From NCBI RefSeq assembly GCF_004770155.1, contig NZ_RQFA01000010.1, forward strand, positions 191,523-255,522: a DNA stretch of 64,000 nt, given 5' to 3'. Under the pieces are notes generated by a model. That model searched no databases. It was not told the origin of the DNA and saw nothing but the letters and a program-made list of their open reading frames with translations. The position numbers were made by a program, and so were the translations under genes. The stretch comes from Leptospira gomenensis. Lineage in GTDB: Bacteria > Spirochaetota > Leptospiria > Leptospirales > Leptospiraceae. This document shows, in pieces, positions 17,443-25,382 of the stretch; within the stretch, counting starts at the first letter, position 1; the number at the start of each line of letters is the position of its first letter.

Positions 17443-20400
17443 TCAGAGGAAGGATGATTCTTTGTTTCGGAATTTTTCCTGTCTTCGTTTCCCTAAGATC
17501 CAAAAATACAACGCCGGAACCGTAAATCGGCTTAGGATCGTTGCGGCAATTTCTCCGAAGATCAGAGATACGGCCAATCCTTGGAAGATGGGATCGAAAA
17601 GCATCACGGCGCTTCCTACAACGACGGCCGCCGCGGTCAAAAGCATCGGACGAAAGCGTACCACTCCCGCATCCAATACCGCTTGGTGAAGCGATTTTCC
17701 GAGTCGTAGTTCCGACTCGATGAAATCCACGAGTAGAATGGAATTACGAACGATGATTCCCGCACCGGCGATAAAACCGATCATGGAAGTCGCCGTGAAA
17801 TACGCGCCGGTCATCCAATGTCCGGGGAGAATTCCGATCAATGAAATCGGAATCGGCGCCATGATCACGAGCGGCACGGCATAACTTCCGAACCAACCTA
17901 AGATCAATACGTAGATCAGTATCATCACTAAGGCGAACGCTCCTCCTAAATCGCGGAACACTTCGTAGGTGATGAACCATTCTCCGTCCCACTTGACGAA
18001 ACCGCCTTCCGTATTTCGAGGAGCCTCGAGAGTGGCGGTAGGATACGGAACTTTAGGAGTCAGATTTAAAATCCCGTAGACGGGCGCTTCCTCTTTTCCG
18101 GTGAATTCCGCGGTTACGTATTCCACGGGTCTGAGGTTTTTTCTGTATAAGGTTCGTTCCTCTCGTATATAAGATTTTTTGAATAAACTCTCGGAGGAAA
18201 CCGATCCGCTCGCCAAGGATGATACGTCCAGATCTCGGAAAGGTCTGTCCGAAGACCGACGGCTGTCTACGACGGAAAGGTCCACTGTGATTTCTTCGGG
18301 ATGTTCCGCTTCGGCCAGGGAGAGAATCGGCGTTTCCGAGAACAGATAACGCGCGTTTGTCGAAAAGGAGGACGAGGAAACGCCCAGTATCCCTCCCGAT
18401 TCGGTATCGAACGGATATACGATCTTAGGCCTTCCCTTTCTCAACGTGGAATCCAAGTCCGCAACACCTTCCTGTTCGGAAAGTAAGGATACCAATTCGG
18501 ACGCGATTCGTTTGCGTTGTGTTTCGTTCGGACCGTAGACTTCCGCGACAAAGGTCGCGAGTACGGGCGGACCGGGAGGAATTTCCAGAATCTTGGTCAG
18601 CGCGTTTTCCTTTTTGTCGAATTCGTTTAGGATCGGTCTGAGGGATTCTATGATTTCATGGCTTTTCCGGTCGCGTTCTTTTTTGGAACGTAGAACCACG
18701 TGCAAATCGGATTTCCAATCGTCGGCACGTAGATAGACGTGTTTCACCATTCCCGAAAACGAAAAGGGGGCCGCTTGTCCGGCGAAAATCTGCACCTTCT
18801 CGACGTTTTCGTTCTTGAGAATTTCCGTCGCGAGTCGTTTACTCGCCGTTAGATTTTGGGCAAGAGGAGTTGTGGGATCGTAGTCCACGAGGATTTGGAA
18901 TTCGTCCTTGTCGTCGAACGGGAGCATTTTCACCTTTACCGCTTTAAACGCGACTAACGCAGAAGACAAAAGGAGAAGAGATATCACGACGACGCCGAAT
19001 CGTATCGAATTGGCTTTGGATTTCAACAACCATTCCGCAAATCGAACGTAAATCCGATCGAGCGCGGTTAATTTCGTGTGTTTAGCCGCGTCGTGTGTTT
19101 CGGCTGTAGATGTTTCCCGTTTTAAAAATCGAACGCTCAGCCAAGGTGTCACGATAAAAGCCACGAACAACGACAGTATCATCGCAAGGCTTGCCCCGAC
19201 CGGAATCGGTTTCATATAAGGTCCCATCAAACCGCGAACGAAAGCCATCGGTAGGATGGCCGCGATCACGGTGAAAGTCGCCAGAATCGTCGGGTTTCCC
19301 ACTTCCGATACGGCGTCTAACGTACATTCTACGATCCCTCGTTTAGGATTTAGTTTAAGATGTCTTTCCACGTTTTCGACGACGACTATCGCGTCGTCAA
19401 CGAGGATGCCGATCGAAAAGATAAGAGCGAATAACGTGACCCGATTGAGCGTATAACCCAAAAAATAATACAAAGCCAAGGTTAAGGCCAACGTTACCGG
19501 TATGGCGACCGAAACCACGAGCGAGGCCCTGACTCCCATCCACAAAGCGATTAAGATCGCGACGGAGGCGGTGGCGATCAGAAGGTGTTCTATCAATTCG
19601 TCCGACTTCGCTTTGGCCGTGGTTCCGAAATCACGAAGAACGGACATCTTAACGTCTTCGGGCAGAGTCCTTCCGAAACGTTCCGCTCGTTCCAAAAGTT
19701 CCCGCGAAAGAGGCACAACGTTCGTTCCTTTACGTTTGGAAAATCCGATCGTAACCGCGGGATCGGCTTGTGCGTTATGCGTCTTGTCGTATAGCAGCGA
19801 CTCTTTCGTTTTTTCCTGAGGTCCTTCCGATAGATCCGCCACGTCGTAAACACGGACTATTTGCCCGCCGCGTTGTGCGACCGGGAGATCCGCTACGTTT
19901 TTAAGAGAGTTTAAGGGAACGCCCGCTTCCACGTCGTATTTTTTTTCGCGCCCCCAGTTCTGACCGGACGGAAGAAAGCTGCCGTTGGCGCGTAGAGCTC
20001 CGGCGAGGTCGGAGAGGGAAATTCCGAATCGATTTAATCGGATAGGATCCGCGATAACACGAACTGACTTTTTCCTTCCTCCGAAAAATTCAACGCGTGA
20101 AAGATCCGGCGTTCCCGACAATTCGCGCGCTAAAGGAGCGACTAACGTTCTTAACTCGAAATCGTTCCTGCGATTCGAACTGAACGTCAACGCAAGAAAG
20201 GGGACGTCGTCAACGGTTAGGGATCGTACCGAAGCCGGAGCCACGTTAGGCGGAAGCTGAGACGCGATTTCCAATAGTTTGTGATGAACTTTGACCAGGG
20301 AAGGTTCCAAAGGGCTTCCTACTTCGAAACGTGCGGTTACGACGGCACCGTGATCGCCGACGGCCGAGTAAACGTATTCAGTTCCTTCCAGACCCCATAC

Positions 20401-20670
20401 GGCTCTTTCCACCGGTTCTACCACCTTGCGCTCCACTTCGTAAGCGTTCATACCCGGTGCGGAAAGTCGGATATCGATCATAGGGACCGAAATCTGCGGT
20501 TCCTCTTCCTTTGGGGTCAGATAAACGGAGATCAATCCCAAGAACAAACTGGAAACTATCAATACCGGAGTCAGTTTGGAATGGACGAAAGCGGCCGCGA
20601 TTTTTCCCGAAAATCCGAATTTATTCCGTATATTAGAATCCGATAATGTTTTTGAAGAATCAGTTTTCAT
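17443..20670 (-). CDS. RND-family efflux permease (AcrB-like)
   Basis: 1075 residues, the usual size for the HAE/HME groups. First membrane helix at about 30-50, a large periplasmic domain (51-350), helices 2-6 including the proton-relay motif ILVDDAIVVVENVERHL (paired Asp near 425-426), a second periplasmic domain, and helices 8-12 (GAFALVMILIYVLILGWFG, MIGFIAGAGIIVRNSILLVDF). It exports small molecules by proton antiport through a TolC-type channel. It overlaps the outer-membrane factor gene by 11 bases. No periplasmic adaptor gene is found in this operon, which is unusual. The substrate is not evident; the linked CsoR/CstR-type repressor hints at a metal or sulfur-stress signal. Confidence 0.92.
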   Translation of the reverse strand: MKTDSSKTLSDSNIRNKFGFSGKIAAAFVHSKLTPVLIVSSLFLGLISVYLTPKEEEPQISVPMIDIRLSAPGMNAYEVERKVVEPVERAVWGLEGTEYVYSAVGDHGAVVTARFEVGSPLEPSLVKVHHKLLEIASQLPPNVAPASVRSLTVDDVPFLALTFSSNRRNDFELRTLVAPLARELSGTPDLSRVEFFGGRKKSVRVIADPIRLNRFGISLSDLAGALRANGSFLPSGQNWGREKKYDVEAGVPLNSLKNVADLPVAQRGGQIVRVYDVADLSEGPQEKTKESLLYDKTHNAQADPAVTIGFSKRKGTNVVPLSRELLERAERFGRTLPEDVKMSVLRDFGTTAKAKSDELIEHLLIATASVAILIALWMGVRASLVVSVAIPVTLALTLALYYFLGYTLNRVTLFALIFSIGILVDDAIVVVENVERHLKLNPKRGIVECTLDAVSEVGNPTILATFTVIAAILPMAFVRGLMGPYMKPIPVGASLAMILSLFVAFIVTPWLSVRFLKRETSTAETHDAAKHTKLTALDRIYVRFAEWLLKSKANSIRFGVVVISLLLLSSALVAFKAVKVKMLPFDDKDEFQILVDYDPTTPLAQNLTASKRLATEILKNENVEKVQIFAGQAAPFSFSGMVKHVYLRADDWKSDLHVVLRSKKERDRKSHEIIESLRPILNEFDKKENALTKILEIPPGPPVLATFVAEVYGPNETQRKRIASELVSLLSEQEGVADLDSTLRKGRPKIVYPFDTESGGILGVSSSSFSTNARYLFSETPILSLAEAEHPEEITVDLSVVDSRRSSDRPFRDLDVSSLASGSVSSESLFKKSYIREERTLYRKNLRPVEYVTAEFTGKEEAPVYGILNLTPKVPYPTATLEAPRNTEGGFVKWDGEWFITYEVFRDLGGAFALVMILIYVLILGWFGSYAVPLVIMAPIPISLIGILPGHWMTGAYFTATSMIGFIAGAGIIVRNSILLVDFIESELRLGKSLHQAVLDAGVVRFRPMLLTAAAVVVGSAVMLFDPIFQGLAVSLIFGEIAATILSRFTVPALYFWILGKRRQEKFRNKESSFL

Positions 20671-22084
20671 GACGGGCTCCTCGTTTGTTGTAAAGCGAAA
20701 GTTGCGCTCTCGTTTTGAGATATTCCGATTCCGAATCGGATTTCATCCGCAATAATTCCGCCGATTTCGAAAACGAAGTCGCCATTTGCGGCGCGGAGAG
20801 CGTACCTTCGCGGAAAAGTTTCGAGGAAATGCGGAGTTGTTCCTCCTGGATTCTCATGGAATCGTAAATTGAATTCAAATTTTCTAATATATTTCGCTCT
20901 TTTACGATCAGGATCCGGAAGTGACTTTCCTCTCTTAGTTTGGTTTCCTCCGCTTTTTTCCTGACAACGTCGAGGTCCGCCTTCGCCTGATCGACCGCGC
21001 CAAGATCGGAAGGATCCAAAAGGTTCATCCGTAAAAACAAACCCGCGTTATACGCGTTTGCCCGATCCCTGCTTCCGTCGTACGTGTAGGACTCGGCGAA
21101 CGCGGCGATTTTAGGAAGGAATTTGGCGCGTTCCACTTTGACCGCCTCTTTTGCCTCTTCGGAACGAAGTCGATACACCTCGGATAAGTCCGTATTCCCT
21201 GAGTTTTGCGGATTAGGAAGCGGAAGAAACTCGTCCGCAAATTTGAGGAGAGGAGTCTTCGAAGGTCTAAAGTCCTCGGGTAGGTCTTCGGTCATGAATC
21301 GAAGTTGCTCCTCTGCGGCGGATCGTAACGTTTCCTGTTCCTTTTTGGATATTTCCAATAGGTTCTGAAGGGTTTTGAGCGAAAGAAATCCCGAAAATCC
21401 GACCGGATTAGAACGGTTCGCCAGACGATAGTTCGAAAGAAAGTATTTTATTTCTGCGAGGAGCGATTGGGTTTTGGATAGATTATCTTCCGCTAGAGAA
21501 AGAGTCTGATACGCGGCTGCAGAATTAGAATATTCTAAATTAATAAAATATTGTTCCTCTGATTTTGCGGCTAAAAGTCGGTTCTCCAAAAGCGAGTAGG
21601 CGGCGGTTTTTCCCCCACCCTCGAAAAGCGGAAGTTCGATCCCGAGAGTTCCCCTCGAATAGGTATGACTGCCCGGATGATTGAGCGTATCTTTAGCGAA
21701 TAATTCCGCGTTATTCACATTCGGTTCCGTATACGGTCGGTTGTCCGAGCCGATAAAGTTGGAAGGCTGATAACGGAGGCTTTCGGTGGAAAAGTCGGAT
21801 GCAGTCGCGGAACGTTGTCCCAATTTTCCCGTGAAGTTCAAAGTTGGATCGTCGGTTCTATACGAACGTATGTCCGTATAAACTTTCGGAAGCCAGTGTT
21901 TTCCGGCGCGATCTTTTCCGATTTCGGCTGCTTTCACTTCGGCAGCTTTCGCACGAAGCCCGGCGGATCTCTGACGGACTTTTATCCAAATTTCCGGAAA
22001 ATCGATTTTCGTTTCCGATTTGATTTCGTTAGACAGAAACGTGAGGGTCAAAATCAGAATCGATAAAAACCGAAAGCGCTTCAT
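20660..22084 (-). CDS. TolC-like outer membrane efflux protein
   Basis: 474 residues from ATG 22084. This start was chosen because it begins a good signal peptide (MKRFRFLSILILTLTFLSN) and overlaps the DUF2892 stop as ATGA; the long open frame upstream to 22297 is DUF2892 coding sequence in another frame. Long alpha-helical stretches rich in Ala/Glu/Arg (GLRAKAAEVKAAEIGKDRAG, EVYRLRSEEAKEAVKVERAKFLPKI, then FLRMNLLDP) fit the duplicated OEP helix-hairpin pattern. It would form the outer-membrane channel for the RND pump encoded next. Confidence 0.88.
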   Translation of the reverse strand: MKRFRFLSILILTLTFLSNEIKSETKIDFPEIWIKVRQRSAGLRAKAAEVKAAEIGKDRAGKHWLPKVYTDIRSYRTDDPTLNFTGKLGQRSATASDFSTESLRYQPSNFIGSDNRPYTEPNVNNAELFAKDTLNHPGSHTYSRGTLGIELPLFEGGGKTAAYSLLENRLLAAKSEEQYFINLEYSNSAAAYQTLSLAEDNLSKTQSLLAEIKYFLSNYRLANRSNPVGFSGFLSLKTLQNLLEISKKEQETLRSAAEEQLRFMTEDLPEDFRPSKTPLLKFADEFLPLPNPQNSGNTDLSEVYRLRSEEAKEAVKVERAKFLPKIAAFAESYTYDGSRDRANAYNAGLFLRMNLLDPSDLGAVDQAKADLDVVRKKAEETKLREESHFRILIVKERNILENLNSIYDSMRIQEEQLRISSKLFREGTLSAPQMATSFSKSAELLRMKSDSESEYLKTRAQLSLYNKRGARHEN

Positions 22085-22305
22085 CTTGCGTTTCCGTTCC
22101 CATCCTTTAGAGAACGGACCCCAAGTTTTTGTAACAGATAGGCGACCGGGCAAAAATCCGTAAGGGAAAAAAGTATCAGATTTATGCTCACCAAAAGATT
22201 CAAAACGAACCCCCAGGAATTCACCAAAGAACCCAACGCCAGGCCGATCGAAGATACGGTTCCGGCGATGAGAAACAGATAACGTTCCAGATACCAAGAT
22301 TTCAT
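22081..22305 (-). CDS. DUF2892 small inner-membrane protein
   Basis: 74 residues. Begins MKSWYLERYLFLIAG and ends in CPVAYLLQKLGVRSL, with two hydrophobic helices between; ER-x-x-x-x-x-AG and the CP motif after helix 2 match DUF2892, the membrane domain also found at the C-terminus of rhodanese-type YgaP proteins. The start follows a strong Shine-Dalgarno (GGAGGGAAT on the minus strand). It is first in the pump operon and lies directly behind two operator-like inverted repeats. DUF2892 genes often occur with sulfur-transfer genes regulated by CsoR/CstR family repressors, consistent with the next gene. Confidence 0.85.
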   Translation of the reverse strand: MKSWYLERYLFLIAGTVSSIGLALGSLVNSWGFVLNLLVSINLILFSLTDFCPVAYLLQKLGVRSLKDGNGNAR

Positions 22306-22316
22306 ATTCCCTCCAA

Positions 22317-22334
22317 TATACCCACCAGGGTATA
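22317..22334. promoter_or_regulatory. CsoR/CstR-type operator 1
   Basis: TATACCCACCAGGGTATA, an inverted repeat of TATACCC around four bases. It lies just upstream of the DUF2892 start. A/T-flanked C/G-tract inverted repeats are typical operators of the CsoR family, one member of which is encoded nearby. Confidence 0.75.
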
Positions 22335-22344
22335 CAATATTTAC

Positions 22345-22362
22345 TATACCCCGTAGGGTATA
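22345..22362. promoter_or_regulatory. CsoR/CstR-type operator 2
   Basis: TATACCCCGTAGGGTATA, the same half-sites and spacing as operator 1, centred 28 bases away. Two sites suggest cooperative or side-by-side tetramer binding across the pump operon promoter. Confidence 0.75.
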
Positions 22363-22527
22363 TAATAAAAGCAACTATTTTTGTGTCGCCCGTTAAAAAA
22401 GGACCACCGGTCGGCTTTTCGAAATCGGGGTGCGGGTCGGAAAAGTTGTTTCTAAATGCCGACCGCTTGAGGAGGGGGTGTTACGTTTAGGGGATAAACG
22501 GCGGAAATCGGATACCGGGACGACGAT

Positions 22528-22791
22528 TTAAAGAAAAAAGGCCGCCTTGATTGCCGTTCGAATGTGTTCCACATCGGGTTTCCTTTTGTTTTCGGAAAAA
22601 CAACGATCCATGTATTCTTGCACGTATGCTTCGCCGAATTTTTTGATCGCCTGGCTGGCCGCCTTTAACAATAAAAGGGTTTTTTCGCAATCCATAGAAT
22701 CTTCTTTAAGGCCTTTTTCGACGGCGTCCAATTGACCTTTGATTCGGTGAATACGGTTGACGAGTAGTTTGGTGGTTTCCTCGGTTTTCAT
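22528..22791 (-). CDS. CsoR/CstR-family repressor
   Basis: 87 residues, all-helical, of the DUF156 family (NRIHRIKGQLDAVEKGL ... DCEKTLLLLKAASQAI ... HIRTAIKAAF). Metal-sensing CsoR uses a Cys-His-Cys set; here the equivalents appear to be C35, Y60 and C64, so the histidine is missing. That pattern is closer to CstR-type persulfide sensors with two reactive cysteines than to copper CsoR (inference from motif spacing). It probably represses its own gene and the DUF2892-TolC-RND operon through the TATACC...GGTATA sites at 22317, 22345 and 22802. Confidence 0.88.
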   Translation of the reverse strand: MKTEETTKLLVNRIHRIKGQLDAVEKGLKEDSMDCEKTLLLLKAASQAIKKFGEAYVQEYMDRCFSENKRKPDVEHIRTAIKAAFFL

Positions 22792-22801
22792 AGATACATA
22801 C

Positions 22802-22814
22802 TATACCGGGTATA
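22802..22814. promoter_or_regulatory. CsoR/CstR-type operator 3, repressor gene promoter
   Basis: TATACCGGGTATA lies 10 bases upstream of the repressor start codon. It shares the half-sites with operators 1 and 2 but with a shorter centre. Autoregulation is likely. Confidence 0.65.
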
Positions 22815-22864
22815 CTAAGTGGTCAACGTAGAAAACGATATCGTAGTAGTTTTCGCTTTTGTCT

Positions 22865-23449
22865 TCAGGGATTGGCGAAAACGGCCTCCACTAAAATGGG
22901 AAGATCGTCCAGCGCGGATATTTTTCCAGTGAGTTTCCAAGTGTGTAACACTCCTTCGTAACAACTGAAAATTCTGCGAGCGAGTATTTTACAATCCGCG
23001 TTTTGTCCGAGAAGTCCTTCCGTTTGCCATTCCGCCAAATATCCGGAAAGGATATCGATCGTACGAAGGGAAACTTTTTTCGCCTCCTCCGAAATGGAAT
23101 GGGAGTTGGACGCGATTTGTGCGACCGTATTTGCCATCGGACAACCCGCGAACTGGCTATTTTTCGTTTGTCGTTTTAATATCTGAGTCCATGCGCGGAT
23201 GAACTCTTGGGGTTCCGATGATCTCGATTTCAATTTCTCTAAAAGGATGAGTTGCTCCTCTCCGTAAAAGGAAATATACGCCCTTCCTAAATCGTCCTTC
23301 GAAGGAAAATGATCGTAAAAACTGGCCTTTGCCGTTTTCGATTCCTGGATGATTTGATTGATTCCCGTATTTCCGTATCCTTGTGTTTGAAATAAACGGA
23401 CTGCGGTTTCTAAAATTCTCGCTTTGGGCCCAGAATCTGTGCTTGACAT
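22865..23449 (-). CDS. TetR-family regulator
   Basis: 194 residues from ATG 23449 (MSSTDSGPKARILETAVRLF); a longer open frame to 23590 overlaps the divergent promoter and was rejected. N-terminal helix-turn-helix GYGNTGINQIIQESKTAKASFYDHFPSKDDL (about 25-55) is typical of TetR/AcrR, followed by a helical ligand-binding domain (about 65-190) with FAGCPMANTVAQ, as in the TetR_C group of YcdC/AcuR-like proteins. It is divergent from a nitroreductase gene, with a palindrome between them, so it likely represses that gene and itself. The Cys in the FAGCP motif could be a sensing residue (speculative). Confidence 0.9.
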   Translation of the reverse strand: MSSTDSGPKARILETAVRLFQTQGYGNTGINQIIQESKTAKASFYDHFPSKDDLGRAYISFYGEEQLILLEKLKSRSSEPQEFIRAWTQILKRQTKNSQFAGCPMANTVAQIASNSHSISEEAKKVSLRTIDILSGYLAEWQTEGLLGQNADCKILARRIFSCYEGVLHTWKLTGKISALDDLPILVEAVFANP

Positions 23450-23475
23450 TTTTCGTCCTTTAGGATTCAGTAACA

Positions 23476-23491
23476 GACAGACTTGTCTGTC
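23476..23491. promoter_or_regulatory. Palindromic operator between TetR and nitroreductase genes
   Basis: GACAGAC-TT-GTCTGTC, perfect half-sites, in the 106-bp divergent intergenic region. Its position and symmetry fit a TetR-dimer operator controlling both genes. Confidence 0.7.
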
Positions 23492-23555
23492 CTGGATCTT
23501 TCTACTTTCATTAAGCCTGAAAAAGGAAGAAATTGCAAGTCCTTTTGGAGTTTTT

Positions 23556-24257
23556 ATGACCTCAACGGAATACGATTTCGTCGATATCACCGGCGTCGCG
23601 AGCAGTGTCGCAGAAGCGGTTCGAACCCGTCACAGCGTCCGCGACTTCGAATCCAAACCGGTGGATGAGAAAATTCTTACCGAATTGTTTTCACAGGCTT
23701 TGCGTGCGCCCAGTTGGAAGAACAGTCAACCTTGGAAAATTCACGTAGTGAGCGGTGAAAGAAAAAATAGGATGGCTCGGCTTTTGACGGAACGGGCTAA
23801 ACAAGCCGAGCCGTCTCCCGATACGATTTGGCCGAGCGGTTTTCCTTCCGACGCAAAACGCAGAATGTTCGATCTCGGCATGAAAATTTACGGAGTGGCC
23901 GGAATCGAACGCAAAGACAAGGAGGCTCGAGACGGGTTCATGCTTAGGAATTTCGAATTTTTCGGCGCTCCCACCGCGGTTTTTATCACCACGGAGTTCG
24001 AATTGAATTTTTACATCGCTTTGGATATCGGTTGTTTACTGAATACGGTGATGTTGCTGGCTCGAAGTTACGGGCTCGGCTCCGTTCCTCAAGCTGCGTT
24101 ATCCGCCTTTCCTGAAACGGTTCGTGCTGAATTGGGTCTTTCCGAATCGGAGAAGGTGGTCTGCGGTTTGAGTTTGGGATATCCGAAGGCGGATTCCGAT
24201 CTCAATCTTTTTCATACACCTCGCGAGCCCGTTTCGGATTTGGTGAGGTTTTATTAG
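23556..24257 (+). CDS. Nitroreductase family FMN oxidoreductase
   Basis: 233 residues from ATG 23556, preceded by TTGGAG. Contains the FMN-binding start motif RTRHSVRDFESKPVD (about 24-38), APSWKNSQPWKIHVV (about 53-67), and near the C-terminus GLGSVPQAAL and VVCGLSLGYP, all standard for NfsB-like nitroreductases of about 200-240 residues. It would reduce nitro compounds or quinones using NAD(P)H. It is divergent from a TetR regulator with a shared operator, so induction by a toxic substrate is likely. Confidence 0.92.
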   Translation: MTSTEYDFVDITGVASSVAEAVRTRHSVRDFESKPVDEKILTELFSQALRAPSWKNSQPWKIHVVSGERKNRMARLLTERAKQAEPSPDTIWPSGFPSDAKRRMFDLGMKIYGVAGIERKDKEARDGFMLRNFEFFGAPTAVFITTEFELNFYIALDIGCLLNTVMLLARSYGLGSVPQAALSAFPETVRAELGLSESEKVVCGLSLGYPKADSDLNLFHTPREPVSDLVRFY

Positions 24258-24460
24258 AATCGTATTTTGGATCGTCACGGTTTTTTTTTCGAACTTCGTC
24301 CACTTTCCTAAACGAACGGGGAACGTCGAAGGAACTTCCGTTCGAAACGATCCGACACGATTCGTAAACGCCTATCGGTCGGTATGGATGCGTAAAATAT
24401 TCTTAAATTTGAATGTATTTGGGCATTCGTACGACCGTCTTTAAGGCTCCCTATTTTTAT

Positions 24461-24973
24461 ATGTCAGAAAATCGATCAACGAAGAGACCTAGAGCCGAAC
24501 TGTTAGACGCGCTTTCTTCGGCGGGCCGCAGAATGAACGACGCAAACGTTTTATATTACGAATCCTTTATGGAAAAATTCGGTCTGAACCCGACCGATCG
24601 AAAAGCTCTTGTACTTTTGGAAAAAGGTCCGATCACGGCAGGTTCGCTCGCGCAGGATCTTGATTTGACCACGGGTGCGATTACCGGAGTGATCGATCGT
24701 TTAGAGAAAGCCGGTTTGGTTCGTAGGATCGCCGATCCTACGGATCGTAGAAAGGTTTTAGTCCAATCCTTTCCCGAGGCGATCCGTGAAACTTCTCCCA
24801 CATACGCAGCCCTGAGGGAAGCGATGCAGGGGTTGTTTCAAAAATACGGTGACGAGGATCTGGAATTTTTGATCCGGTTTCAGGAGGATTTTGCGGCGAT
24901 TCTAATCCGGGAATCCGTCGCTCTCCGTGATCGGAGACCGGCATTGAATGAAGTTATCGCTTTTGGAATATAA
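24461..24973 (+). CDS. MarR-family regulator
   Basis: 170 residues from ATG 24461 (MSENRSTKRPRAELLD). The winged helix-turn-helix is clear: LNPTDRKALVLLEKGPITAGSLAQDLDLTTGAITGVIDRLEKAGLVRRIADPTDRRKVLVQ (about 48-108), including the DPTDRR wing motif. Such dimers usually repress efflux or stress genes and release DNA on binding phenolic ligands. It stands alone; its target is not obvious, with ligB starting about 410 bases downstream. Confidence 0.92.
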   Translation: MSENRSTKRPRAELLDALSSAGRRMNDANVLYYESFMEKFGLNPTDRKALVLLEKGPITAGSLAQDLDLTTGAITGVIDRLEKAGLVRRIADPTDRRKVLVQSFPEAIRETSPTYAALREAMQGLFQKYGDEDLEFLIRFQEDFAAILIRESVALRDRRPALNEVIAFGI

Positions 24974-25382
24974 TAATTTCATTAATTTGTATGGGTGAAA
25001 CGCCGATTTTGGCCCATTTATCGTAAAACCGATCCGTTTTACAGGCTCCCGTTTTTTATCCGCCGAATAGATTCCGTTTCCTTAATTTTATTCCGTTTTT
25101 CGCTTTTCTTTATATCGAACGTTTGCAATCGGATCGAAGTCGAGTCTGTTTCGATCGACAATTTTTTTATTCTAAGATCGGTTTCGTAAAACATGGATCA
25201 AAATTTAATAAAAAATTTATTTACTAATTACTTAATTTAAGTATAATTTTATAAAATTATAAATTAAAAAACGTTAAGATGTTATTTTAGAGACGGTTGT
25301 GTAGTCAGTATATTTAGTTTTCAAAATTCTCGTTCGGTTCGGACGAATTCCATTCATTCGACTAGTTGTTGGAGCCCAGGAG
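24974..25382. other. AT-rich region upstream of ligB
   Basis: About 410 bases without a gene, very AT-rich around 25195-25275. It includes a 20-bp perfect palindrome (TATAATTTTATAAAATTATA, 25242-25261). A Shine-Dalgarno-like GGAG lies 8 bases before the ligB ATG. In L. interrogans the lig leader is known to form a temperature-sensitive structure; no equivalent could be verified here. Confidence 0.55.
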
